From: Oscheius dolichura
Lineage: Eukaryota; Nematoda; Chromadorea; Rhabditida; Rhabditidae
Direction: 5' to 3'
Assembly (NCBI GenBank): GCA_932521035.1
Contig: OW051495.1
Span: forward strand, 868,001 to 932,000
Length of the DNA stretch: 64,000 bases
Notes under the pieces: model-generated
Seen by the model: the letters and a program-made list of their open reading frames with translations, nothing else
Database searches by the model: none
Told to the model about the DNA's origin: nothing
Program-made: the position numbers and the translations under genes
Shown here: piece by piece, positions 50,301-59,054 of the stretch
Layout of the letters: the number at the start of each line of letters is the position of its first letter
Position numbering within the stretch: the first letter of the stretch is position 1

Positions 50301-53300
50301 AAACATTCATAAAACATTCCAAAAATCTAATTCCCACCATTTCAGGAAGTCCATTCGATAGTCAACGACCTTTCGATTCGTCTTGGCAACGTCGGGGATG
50401 ACTGGCTCTCGGCCAGTGAATCCTCCCCGAAATATTTCGAATTCACCCCGATTGAAATGTACGCCGTTACTGAGAGACTGAAACTACCGGAACCTACAGC
50501 TCCTGGTAGGATATTTCCCTTTTAATTGTTTTAAAACGATATTTTAGAGCCGAATATGGTAGCAGATATAGGCAATACCATAGAATTCTTACATAGAGTA
50601 CGGGCACTGAAGATTCGAGGAGCCAAGGGCTACGTGGGGACGAGTAATCTGGTCTGGGGATCACTGGGATTCAGCCTGAACATCTGTAAGAATCTCAGGG
50701 CCATTTGGGTAAGTATTCCTATCCATATTGACGAAACAGCGAAATTTTGATTAGAAACAAATATTATAGGTTTTGAGCAACATTTAAAAAAGGGAAATGG
50801 CGAAAGAATCAATATGCTCGAGCCTTATCTGTCCAAAATCCGCAAAAGTCGAAACTGGAGGTTTTCTTAGTCGACAAATACATTTCAACTGAACTTACAA
50901 GCATTGCAGAAGAAGGATACTGTTTTCAGAGCATTCTTGAAACTGTATGATCTTACAGAATGGAAAGGGGTCAAGAAAGATTCATAGAAATGACTGTTCT
51001 CGAAATTTTTTGTGAACTGATCAAATTGTTTCAATAGTCCTTTATAAACTAGCTTTTGGCTCTACTTGACTATATCCACAATCAATGTCGTTTTTGCAAG
51101 TTGAAACTAACCAAACTTGACTGACAAGGGGCCTTTTTTACCTCGTGTTCAGTTCCCGAGACGGGAGTGGTACCATTCGAAAGGGCATCAAAAGTATTGT
51201 GAGTCTCTCAGCATCTCTCATTTTTTTAGTTTCTATTTAGCCCGGTTCCTTATTTTGGAACAAGAGGAGAGAGAGAGAAATAACTGTAACTCTCAAAAAA
51301 GGCCATCGTCCTGAGTGGTTGTGATCACTGAAAGATGAGGAGGAGATTTATAGCCCTTCCTTGAAACCGCTCAATTTTAACCCGTAAAATTAGCAAAATT
51401 GAAGTGTTCCTTCGAGTTGAAGGGGGGAAATTCGGGAGAAATCCAAATGTTTCATTAAACCTATTACAGCTGATTCACATAACGCACAAGTGTTTACTAC
51501 AATATGCCCGTTTTTCAGATAGCCGACTACAATGTCTCACGAATCAATGGCTTCCATTCTCTAAAAGATACTTTGAGAAGGATAGTCATCCACTATTCCA
51601 TGTCCCGGTTGAGTGTAAGCCATCCTCCATCCCTAAAAAACCAATTGTTGCAGGACCTAATGCAGGATACGGACCACCCAATGGCAATAGACCAGATCGA
51701 GCCGTGGACGGTGTTGGAGGAGGCGGATTTCTCGTTCAATAGCTTGGAAGAAATAGACGAATCCGTTCGCCTGTTGGGCTCGATACAGAAGTTCAATTTG
51801 GGACACAATCGGCTGAAAGATATCGGCTTCTCTGTACAACATTTGACCCATTTGGTGGAGCTGGACCTCACCCATAATTCGATAATCAACGTGGAGAAAT
51901 GGAATGAGAAATTGGGGAATTTGAAGAAACTTATCTTATCTTGTAATCGGATCACTAGTCTAGAAGGTGGGTTGGTTATTTTATCGGTAGTGGAAAACAG
52001 AAGAAGGACAAGATTTTCGTTGTTTTTGGCGGTTATTCAAAAAGAGAAAGATCTTTGAATCATCAATCTCTTGTTAGCTCAATTCGATGATTTTATTAGA
52101 ATTTTCTAGGTATTATGGTGATTTTATAGAAAACTCGGCTCAATGGCGAATGCTTTTTCTTGGTAGGATCGCTATAAAACAAATAGAGTGAAAAAGAAAT
52201 AAGGAAAATACTTCTAGTCCAGTCGTACTTCTAGTCTAGTCGGATATTCCTCGGGAAAGCCTCTCCGCTCCGGGACCTGGAAGCTTTAAATCCTGGTCCC
52301 GTAGCTGAGACGCGCCGCTGCTAAATTTGTGTCCGTGAAATATTCAGTTGGAAATGGACTATATCAAGTTGCTTTTTTTGGGAATTTGAAGCTTTTGGAA
52401 AGGGAAAAAGGAGAATTTTTGATGTTCTGGTGGCTATTCAAAGGGTAAATTGAAGGGTCGATTTATTCGATTGTAGGCATTTTTCTTATTGCGATTTTTG
52501 AATTTTCTAGGTATTACGGTAATGCTAAAAGTAGTAATTTTCAACGAAAACAATAGTTTAGCTCGCTGACTTCAATAATGCTCTCTCAAATATAAGTAAT
52601 CCCGGTTAGGGGCGACACAAATTATAGAAAAAAGTTTATTATACAGTCGGGGGTTTTTTTGTTTGGCGGCCAGTGAAAAGAATTAATGCGATTCAATTGT
52701 AGTGTGCTATTCTTCGTACCTTTCCTGTGATTTTTCAGGTCTTTCAAAAGTCTACTCCTTGGAATACCTGGACGTGAGGGAAAATGACATAGCGACCTTG
52801 GAGGGCGTCCGTCCAATTGGCAGGTTGCCCTGCTTGGAAGTGCTCATTTTGAGAAGCAATCCAGTCAGGAAAATTGTCGATTACCGCACAAAAATATTGG
52901 AACTCTTCGGAGAACGATGTAAAGAGGTAGGAGAATTGGGGCAGTTTGTGATTCAATTTTTGGATAAAAGTTCGGATTTCAGTTGCAATTACTTCTGCTA
53001 GCTGTCCTTCTAGTCTTTGCTCAGAAACCGCAAATAATGTAGAGAAATAAATAAAGGAGCAATGGAGCCATTTTTGAAAAAAAATACAGTTACCGTACTT
53101 CGGAATCTTTTGGGCAACAGCGAAAAAAATTTAGAGAGAAATCAAAAATTTGCCCAGGGAGTCGTGGAATGGTTTACTCCATACTTTTTAGAAAGAACTA
53201 TATTTCGGTCAAATTGTATTTTATGTGGGGTGAAGCGCCAAATTAGTGTATTCAGTTTTATCATTGCCCTAAAACCATTATAATGCAAACATTTTGATAA

Positions 53301-53884
53301 TTTCTTTGATTGTTTTTGCTTTGGCGTTGAGATAAAATCATGGCTATCAAATGAAACTGTTACAAGGTCCTTCTGGTTTCATATCAGAAAACTGAGAGAA
53401 AAGGCATGCCTTCCTTTTTTCTAAAACAGAAAACCTCCTTGAAACTTTGACTACTTTTTCTCTAATTTACTACTCTTCGATTGGACTAAGCACTGATTCG
53501 GGCATTTTCAATGAACATTGTAGCAGTTTTACTCCTCTAAATAAAAAGATGAAAGTAGTGGGGGGGATAAATTGTTTCTGTTTTAACCTGCCCCTACAAC
53601 CCAAAAAATGCAAATTGCCCTGATTTACCGTCTGTCCAAATGAAGATGAACAAATTACAGATAAAATTGGATAGTCGGAAGCCGGATAGCCGAGAAATGG
53701 ACACGATTAGAGTAAGATTAGCCCTACGGAAAGCCAAGGAAGAGAAAGAAGAACAGGAACGGAAGCGACAGGAGAGGATACAAGAACGGTTGAGGTTTGT
53801 TTCATCTCTAATTTGAGAAAAAGGAGGGAATATTTCAGATACATCTCCGGCGAGGGCGGCACACCACCGGTTGGATCCTTGTAA
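35329..53884 (+). CDS. nischarin homolog (PX domain + leucine-rich repeats), 9 exons
   Basis: Exons 35329-35427, 36069-36209, 36255-36398, 50346-50505, 50548-50708, 51519-51966, 52739-52926, 53661-53794, 53839-53884; phases match at every junction, giving about 506 residues. Residues about 15-125 form a PX domain (WTWTVARRYSEFDAF, LPPKKMVGN, then LEKYVRAVLEL and FFDFHQY) that in the family binds phosphoinositides on endosomes. After a linker (IEMYAVTERL) come leucine-rich repeats: FSFNSLEEIDESVRLL, LVELDLTHNSI, LKKLILSCNRI, LEYLDVRENDI, PCLEVLILRSNP, then the LRR cap DYRTKILELFGERCKE. The tail is a charged helix ending TPPVGSL. Order and motifs match vertebrate nischarin, but the long C-terminal half of mammalian nischarin is absent. 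An in-frame ATG at 35365 is an alternative start. A 39-nt GTAAGC...TTGCAG segment in exon 6 may be an extra in-frame intron. Confidence 0.85.
36399..37239. other. left part of the 13.9-kb nischarin intron
   Basis: A/T-rich, no coding signal; contains a candidate 21U-RNA locus on the minus strand (36457-36526) and a short ATTGAATTGAATTG repeat near 37140-37185. Confidence 0.5.
36457..36526 (-). ncRNA. candidate 21U-RNA locus in the nischarin intron
   Basis: AATGTTTC core, 8 nt, TATAATA; predicted 5' U at 36477 in TGTT, 42 nt past the core. Confidence 0.55.
37240..45004 (-). CDS. TMEM26-family membrane protein, 8 exons, nested in a nischarin intron
   Basis: Exons: 44899-45004, 41102-41299, 40022-40139, 39870-39976, 38764-39080, 38208-38372, 38093-38163, 37240-37396. 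All phases agree and give 412 residues. After about 100 acidic cytosolic residues there are about eight hydrophobic helices, including VLDVLSFIIAFLLLLQFGL, WFVGDIVVFIVWVAVAYC, WAWLAWLVYALVLIG, LSLSVLIFIFLLEAF, YWLDIVILSVAMFNF and ALIYVIL. The segments TTAICLDLIDNIYFLDLLW, NGPLLGLRIYLYVI and LFAVKNIAMIYI correspond in order to conserved parts of TMEM26. Its molecular role is poorly known. The whole gene lies antisense inside the third intron of nischarin. The first exon is joined by a 3.6-kb intron and rests on phase and composition, so it is the least certain part. Confidence 0.78.
38503..38567 (+). ncRNA. candidate 21U-RNA locus in a TMEM26 intron
   Basis: AATGTTTC core, 8 nt, TTATTAT; possible 5' U at 38547 in TAAT, 37 nt past the core (slightly short). 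Confidence 0.45.
39115..39183 (+). ncRNA. weaker candidate 21U-RNA locus in a TMEM26 intron
   Basis: ATTGTTTC core, no TATA-like block; possible 5' U at 39163 in CGTT, 41 nt past the core. Confidence 0.33.
39210..39277 (+). ncRNA. candidate 21U-RNA locus in a TMEM26 intron
   Basis: GTTGTTTC core, 8 nt, CATAAGA; predicted 5' U at 39257 in CACT, 40 nt past the core. Confidence 0.45.
40231..40298 (+). ncRNA. candidate 21U-RNA (piRNA) locus, array unit 1
   Basis: AATGTTTC core, 8 nt, TATATCA; predicted 5' U at 40278 in TATT, 40 nt past the core. Confidence 0.6.
40326..40393 (+). ncRNA. candidate 21U-RNA locus, array unit 2
   Basis: AATGTTTC core, 8 nt, TATATCA; predicted 5' U at 40373 in TATT, 40 nt past the core. 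Confidence 0.62.
40463..40529 (+). ncRNA. candidate 21U-RNA locus, array unit 3
   Basis: AATGTTTC core, 8 nt, TATATCA; predicted 5' U at 40509 in TGTT, 39 nt past the core. Confidence 0.62.
40589..40655 (+). ncRNA. candidate 21U-RNA locus, array unit 4
   Basis: ACTGTTTC core (closest to the C. elegans CTGTTTCA form), 8 nt, TATATCA; predicted 5' U at 40635 in TATT, 39 nt past the core. Confidence 0.65.
40722..40787 (+). ncRNA. candidate 21U-RNA locus, array unit 5
   Basis: AATGTTTC core, 8 nt, GATATTA; predicted 5' U at 40767 in CATT, 38 nt past the core. Confidence 0.55.
40845..40913 (+). ncRNA. candidate 21U-RNA locus, array unit 6
   Basis: AATGTTTC core, 8 nt, TATATTA; predicted 5' U at 40893 in CGTT, 41 nt past the core. 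Confidence 0.58.
40963..41029 (+). ncRNA. candidate 21U-RNA locus, array unit 7
   Basis: AAGGTTTC core, 8 nt, TATATCA; predicted 5' U at 41009 in TGCT, 39 nt past the core. Confidence 0.5.
41486..41628. mobile_element. 143-bp terminal-inverted-repeat element (MITE-like)
   Basis: The ends TATAGTTCTTTTCCAAAAAA...GGGATACAGTAAT and ATTACTGTATCCCTAA...TTTTTGGAAAAGAACTATA are nearly perfect inverted repeats of about 35 bp around about 70 bp. The TA at each border is compatible with a TA target-site duplication as in Tc1/mariner elements. It lies in the first TMEM26 intron. Confidence 0.85.
42549..42810 (+). repeat. CTGTCTAACTGTGG cluster, five cores
   Basis: Cores at about 42553 (CTGTCTAACTGTGAC), 42628 (GACTAACTGTGGC), 42677 (CTGTATAACTGTGGC), 42736 (CTGTCTAACTGTGGC) and 42796 (CTGTCTAACTGTGG), unevenly spaced by 50-75 bp. 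An inverted single core follows at 43284. Confidence 0.8.
43283..43303 (-). repeat. single inverted CTGTCTAACTGTGG-family core
   Basis: GCCACAGTTAGACAGCAGC is the reverse complement of the core in the 42.5-42.8 kb cluster, so this locus also has opposed copies. A related core lies at 40181-40200. Confidence 0.7.
43785..43853 (-). ncRNA. candidate 21U-RNA locus in a TMEM26 intron
   Basis: AATGTTTC core, 8 nt, TATTAGA; predicted 5' U at 43805 in TATT, 41 nt past the core. Confidence 0.58.
44727..44794 (+). ncRNA. candidate 21U-RNA locus in a TMEM26 intron
   Basis: AATGTTTC core, 8 nt, GATTAAA; predicted 5' U at 44774 in TGGT, 40 nt past the core. Confidence 0.55.
45801..45978 (-). repeat. 180-bp dispersed repeat, copy B
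   Basis: Reverse-complement relative of 18195-18377. The shared open frame reads CLRRPLAALGLVYFG in copy A and RPLAALGLVYFG in copy B, then diverges gradually; the conserved ends are GTATG at one side and AGAATCCTACCCTAATAATA at the other. Confidence 0.75.
48432..48499 (-). ncRNA. candidate 21U-RNA locus in the nischarin intron
   Basis: AATGTTTC core, 8 nt, CATAAAT; predicted 5' U at 48452 in CACT, 40 nt past the core. Confidence 0.58.
48656..48722 (-). ncRNA. candidate 21U-RNA locus in the nischarin intron
   Basis: AATGTTTC core, 8 nt, TTGATAT; predicted 5' U at 48676 in TAGT, 39 nt past the core. Confidence 0.55.
49747..49812 (-). ncRNA. candidate 21U-RNA locus in the nischarin intron
   Basis: CATGTTTC core, 8 nt, TATTTAG; possible 5' U at 49767 in TAAT, 38 nt past the core. 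Confidence 0.45.
51446..51514 (+). ncRNA. candidate 21U-RNA locus just upstream of nischarin exon 6
   Basis: AATGTTTC core, 8 nt, TATTACA; predicted 5' U at 51494 in TGTT, 41 nt past the core. The predicted RNA stops four bases before the exon. Confidence 0.55.
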
Positions 53885-53908
53885 ATGCAACCTGTCCAAT
53901 AATTGTAT

Positions 53909-53976
53909 TATTTTTTTTCAAAACTACAACCACGTTAGCGATATAGAATTGCTTATTATAGCCATTTTGAAACATT
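53909..53976 (-). ncRNA. candidate 21U-RNA locus downstream of nischarin
   Basis: AATGTTTC core, 8 nt, TATAATA; predicted 5' U at 53929 in TGGT, 40 nt past the core. Antisense to the probable nischarin 3' UTR. Confidence 0.6.
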
Positions 53977-54631
53977 TGGTCTTTTTAGTCCATTTTCTGG
54001 ATGATTTCACAATACTTCAGCAGTTTTCCCTCTTTTTGTTTCAAGATTACTGTAGAATATTCATTTTTGCTCAATGGGACCCACAGCGAAGGTTCCAAGT
54101 GATCTAAAATTTAGTAGTTTCCATAAGAAATGGAGTTCTCGCCTAATTGGTCTATAATCTTTGGCATACTGTATTTCGTGGCCCCGAGAAAGCGCGAAGT
54201 TGGAACGCTTCCCCCGAAAAGGCCCGGACCTGGTTTGCCGCCCTAAATATGCACTGTACAGGATTTTTAGCGTTTTTAATGTTTTATAATGCGCTTATAA
54301 CGAGGTTCTAATTTTTTTAATAATATCGAGTATATTTTTGCAATCATCTATTTTTCCACTCATTTTCTCCAATCTTTCTCCCTAAAAATCGTCAGTTTCC
54401 CCTTTTTTCCGTCTTTCCCCTCCTCCTCCTCCCCTTTCCTTCCCTAGAACCTCATCTCTGGCAAAATACTTTAGCATGAATCTGTTTCCCCTTCCAACGG
54501 TGCTTCCCCACTGTATTTATATTTCCCTCTGTATATTTCATATTTTGTATTTATTCATTTTCTCTTCTACCGTAGTCATCCGCCGCCACTCCTTCCTGCC
54601 TGTGATATTTCAGTGCATAACTGTTATCTTT

Positions 54632-54779
54632 TATAGTCCATTTCCAACGGATATGTCACGGGATTTAAAGGTCTGTCGCGCCTCCGCCGTGGGACCAGCC
54701 TTCTTCCGACATGGTCTCGCAACGGAGATGCGCCGCGAAATTTGAACTCGTGACATATCCGTTGGCAACGGACTGTATA
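54632..54779. mobile_element. 148-bp terminal-inverted-repeat element
   Basis: TATAGTCCATTTCCAACGGA...TATGTCACG at the left and CGTGACATATCCGTTGGCAA...CGGACTGTATA at the right form imperfect inverted ends of about 30 bp. The left-end sequence TATAGTCCATTTCCAA recurs alone at about 58744 and, with one change, at about 62573, suggesting a family. Confidence 0.75.
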
Positions 54780-54817
54780 TATGTTTTGTGCAAGGCTGTG
54801 ATTATATTGATAAATTA

Positions 54818-57800
54818 TTATTTTTTCTCTATAAAGTCAAAGCGTTCCAGATAAAAAGGGGAATAGGAGGTGTTCGCCCGGCGGCGGCGGCGCGCCCCCA
54901 CCGAAGGGGAAGAAATGAGCCGCGACGTCGTTCCATGACACAGGGAGAACGAGGGAGACAGAGAGGACATCATCTCGCTTTTTTCCGTCTCCATTTGAAT
55001 CTCTCTCCCATGTCTATCACCTGACCCCCAAAAAGAATACTTCAAAATGGTCACAATTTTCTGTGGCAAGGGCGAATTAAGCGATACACCGCACCTTATC
55101 GTCTACTAATAAACTCATTGAAAGTTTATGTATACTAAATGCTGCAGTCACATTATTTTTTAGCTGATTGATCACATAATATGCCAGAAGTGAAACCAAT
55201 TTGACGCTATTACCATAGCTAGAAGAGACATGTTTAGTCACTAGAGACGGCAAATTAAGTACCTATAAACCATTTGAAGTGGGGTCTGATGGTTTTTACA
55301 CTTGAAATAGAACATTGGAATGAAATAAAGAGCTAGTCGATGTTTCAAGCTCTTTATAAAAGTTTTGGATGAGCTTTAGAAATAATTGAAGCGGTCTATT
55401 GATTAGAAATGGCCAATTTATCACTCTTCCTTGGAAAAGGGTACAGTAAACTATAAATGTAGCAATAATGAAATAAAGTCAGCAGTCAGTGACTAAATTG
55501 CTACTTCCAGTATACTAAGGCGTACCTATAAATTTCTGTTTCATGCTGGCTATATATAAACACTTATTGGGTTAAAGAGTATTGTAGTTGGCTGGCATAC
55601 CATAGTTTCTGTAGCTTTCTCCCTCTTTCCTCTCCATCCTTCGTCGAGAAATTCTAGAAATCTTACCGTTAGGACGTAAATCTCCCTTTGTCTCCTTGGT
55701 ACAGACTGTTTCCAGCTGAAAAAGCCACAAATTCGTCTTTTTAAAGGTCTAATTCAGCTGGAATAGATCAGTTTTACTGTCTAGTTGGGTCAGGTTCCGT
55801 AGTAAATTAGCAGAAATGATTCGTGGTGGTTTATTGACTGTAACATAGGGAGTATCCCCACTTTTTATGCATTTGACGCAGATTATAAAAGAAGAGGGTG
55901 CGTAAGTTAATATTGGCTTCAAGTTGATTATGTATAACAAATTAGTATCGTCCAAATTACTCTGTCGTTTTTCAAGTATTCTCCTCTTCCAGTACCCCCC
56001 TTCCCGCTTTCCTGCCCCTCTATATCTTCCAGGCGTTCGTTCGCGCGACACAGACAGCTGTTTTCCCCGTGCTGCCGGTGGTGGTGCTAATAATTTGTCC
56101 CCTCCTCTGGCTCTTTTTCTACCCCCCACCCCCCTCTCGTTTTTTCCACCACGGCGGCCAGCAGGTGCGAGTTCTTCTCTTCACAAAATTGCATCGGCAC
56201 CTCATTTTCGGGCCCCTAATGACCCCCTCTCCTTCTCGGATTACAGTTTATTCCTCGCTTCACCAGCTGAAGAGGGATGAATCGGGGAGGAGGAGCAGAT
56301 TTCGCAAGGTGTGAGTCCTTCTTTTATTTGTTCAGGAAGCTGCTGCCGTCGTTTGTTCTGTTCCCGTCTCTCTCATGGCGGGAGAGGCCGCTTTTTGTAT
56401 TTTGACTTGCTCTGCTTACCCCCGGCTTGCCCTTGTCCCGTCCTCCCCGCCGCCTGTATTTCAAGAGACAGTGAAACTTTGAGAGGCGCTGTTTGCTCAT
56501 CAGTCAGTTCACGTTCATTTCCCTTCGACTTCGCTCGACTTTTCTTTCATTGACTGAAATTGATAAGCTCGGGAGCTATTGTTAGCAGCCTTGACTGAGC
56601 TTCTTTTATTTTATTCTTGTAGCAGAAAAGCGATTTAATCTAATTCAAAGACAACTACCCAATTCCTATTCATCTTCTTTACGTAAACACTCCAATACTT
56701 TGAAGTTTCATTGAGCTTTGAAATAACTGATCAAAGACATTTTTCAATAATGTTTGAGTTTATTCATAGTGAAAATGCCAAAACCGAAGAAGACGGTGTC
56801 CTTTTACCTTAGAATATGATGAAAATCTGGGTTAGGAACGGTCCAACTCCCAGTCAAAACCGATTTTGTCCCAAAAAGATTCTCTAAACCCATTTCATAC
56901 AATAAGCCGAGAAAAATTATACATTTCATTTTATATGTATCGTAAAACATGAGAAGATTTCTAGTTCTTCTTATTGAAAATGTCATTCTGGGGCTGGTAT
57001 CTCATTTTTTGAACTGTTCTTCTTGCCTAGACTTATGTGAAAATAGAAGCTAAATCGCTAGAATTAAAAAGTCGAGGGGCTTGTCATGAACTATATTGTC
57101 GTATTTATCGCTCCCTTTTATTTTATTCTTGTAACAGAAAGGATATTTAGCTGAGTTGCAAAGCGAACACTAGTCGGGGGCTCGCGTTTATATTGAATAT
57201 TTTACAGTACAAAGTAATTAGGTATCGTCCGCTTATGAAATAGGAAACATCGGATTGGAGAATCGTTTGGTGCCACAATTTCGCGAGGCAAAACTAGAGA
57301 TATTAATATACTTCCGCTGGATGAGACAGTTACTTTGCGAAACAGCTCTCAAAATCTTCCATTCATTACGCGGGACTCACTAACTAACAAATGGAACAGT
57401 TAGGAATCAAAATACTTGGTCAAGTATATATTATACCAGTCTAGAGATTATGCTTTTACGGATACCGTAGAACATCCGGAATATATGCAATTAAACCGAG
57501 TTTGTGAAATTGTTATCGAGAATCAAGCATTATCATTGTTCTCTATTGTACTGTTCTTCTTTTTTAGAATCGCTGAAATTTAGTAAGCTCAAGTTAGCTT
57601 GTCGTACATCATTTACCGAATTTTGGAGGAAATTTTTGATAAAAAGAGCCAATAAAACCAAAAAACTTAGTGAATATGGGCGACTTGAATCCGAAAAAAG
57701 GTGGTTACAGTACTCCCCGCCTTCCTCATGTTCCAATTTCAAATCATCTCAATTCCTTGATAGTCTCTTGCATCCTCTTCTTCAGTCTAATATTTACCCC

Positions 57801-58060
57801 CGCAGTGAACCTTTTCCATAATCCCGCCTTCCCGTCATCACCGTCATCGTGTTCATCATTTCCCCCCGAAAATCGTGACTCATTGCACTTCTTCTCCACT
57901 GTTTCTTCTGCCCCTTCCCCTCCTGCTCCCCCCAGTTTTTAATAAAGAAGGAAAGTGGGTCAGTTACGATGTCTCCGATGAGTCGGTCGGCTTGCCATTT
58001 CCGAGTCGTCTCCCTTCTCCTTGAGTCATACTTCTGCCAGTCGCCATCTTCTCCCCCCAC
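54818..58060 (-). CDS. tentative small gene, 3 exon-like segments
   Basis: Segments at 57968-about 58060 (ends DRLIGDI|GTAACT, phase 0), 55667-55715 (TTTTTCAG|CTGGAA to AACG|GTAAGA, reads LETVCTKETKGDLRPN) and 54818-55020 (GGGTCAG|GTGATAG, reads GDRHGREIQMETEKSEMM... to a stop) are mutually phase-consistent. The middle segment has excellent splice sites on both sides. The start of the first segment was not found, and I recognise no domain; the last segment is Ser/Arg-rich. It could be a real short gene or a chance set. Confidence 0.3.
55339..55406 (+). ncRNA. candidate 21U-RNA locus
   Basis: GATGTTTC core, 8 nt, TATAAAA; predicted 5' U at 55386 in TAAT, 40 nt past the core. Confidence 0.58.
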
Positions 58061-58289
58061 CCCTCGAGGCGTTCTCTTTTATCTCTTATTGTTCCGCTCA
58101 AACATAGAGACACCATGCTCATTGATATGGGCATATTTCCGGGGGCATTGGGCTGGAATATGTGTAACGTTTGACATAATCAGAAGACCGGTAGTGTGTC
58201 TTGGAAATTTTAAATTCTAGAATAAATGGTATTGATGAAACGGAAGAAAAAACGCCATCTTGTCATAAAAACTCGATTCTCGATTGCCG

Positions 58290-58393
58290 GATCCCCTGCA
58301 CCCGTAAAGTCTCGGCAAGTCAAAGATATAAAGGCGTCACAACTTTGAATAAAAATGATCCTATTGCCGAGACTTTACGGGTGCAGGAGGATC
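58290..58393. mobile_element. 104-bp inverted-repeat element
   Basis: GATCCCCTGCACCCGTAAAG...TCTCGGCA and TGCCGAGACTTTACGGGTGC...AGGAGGATC are almost perfect reverse complements around about 45 bp. Same family as 19594-19687 and the half copy at 1227-1262. Confidence 0.8.
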
Positions 58394-59054
58394 GAACCGA
58401 ACCGCCATGAAATGGCATATAATCCTATTTTCGGCCCATTTTCTGGTAATTGTTGGACCAGTGGCTTTGGTATTCAGGAACTTTCCTATTTTAGTGCTAA
58501 ATATCTCGAAATTGGGCACCATTCCTTTTGGTAGATGACTATAATTCATTAGAAATTCATATGACCCATAGGCAGCAGCGAAAAATGAAAAAAGGACTAC
58601 AAATGGCGAGACTAAAATCTAATTAAAATCAAATATTCATCTCCAGATTGACTCTTTTGGTATTCATCGTCGGCTAAACGACTTCTTTCTATAGTTTTGA
58701 ATCGTCTCTCGCTAAAACGACTATAATGCTGAATTTCTCTACCTATAGTCCATTTCCAATAAAAAAGAAGGGACGGTTCGGGAACAATAAGGTTTTTATT
58801 CTTAAATTTTCCCAATTTTCAAACATTCTTCCACTATTTTGCAATTGAGCAACCTCTTTTCCTCTTTTGCTTCAAGTACAGCTTATATTCTTTGGTTAGG
58901 ACAGAATGAATTGCTTCACGGTGTATTGGGATAGCTTACCCACAATTTCTTATTATTTCAACGCAACAGCAAAATTAGTTGATCTCCAAAGCCCTGTACT
59001 CCTTTTACAGCCCATTTTTTCCATGAAAACGAGCCTAATCTCTAAATTTCAGTG

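Larger units (their letters stand above)
45005..50345. other. right part of the 13.9-kb nischarin intron
   Basis: No convincing exon. It contains GC-rich and CT/GA-rich low-complexity stretches (45.3-45.7, 46.6-47.1, 48.9-49.4 kb), copy B of the 180-bp repeat, two B-box-like blocks near 47.2 and 47.3 kb that may be tRNA-derived, and candidate 21U-RNA loci at 48.4, 48.7 and 49.8 kb. Confidence 0.5.
53885..59054. other. interval between nischarin and the EGF-like gene
   Basis: Apart from a tentative minus-strand gene (54818-58060) it holds two inverted-repeat elements, two candidate 21U-RNA loci, and two copies of a TTTTATTTTATTCTTGTA block at about 56605 and 57117. Pyrimidine-rich stretches give accidental open frames. 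Confidence 0.45.

Noticed and set aside
51025-51085. TTGTTTC core at 51026-51032 with TTATAAA 8-9 nt later
   Set aside because: The promoter-like blocks fit, but no YRNT T was found in the expected window.
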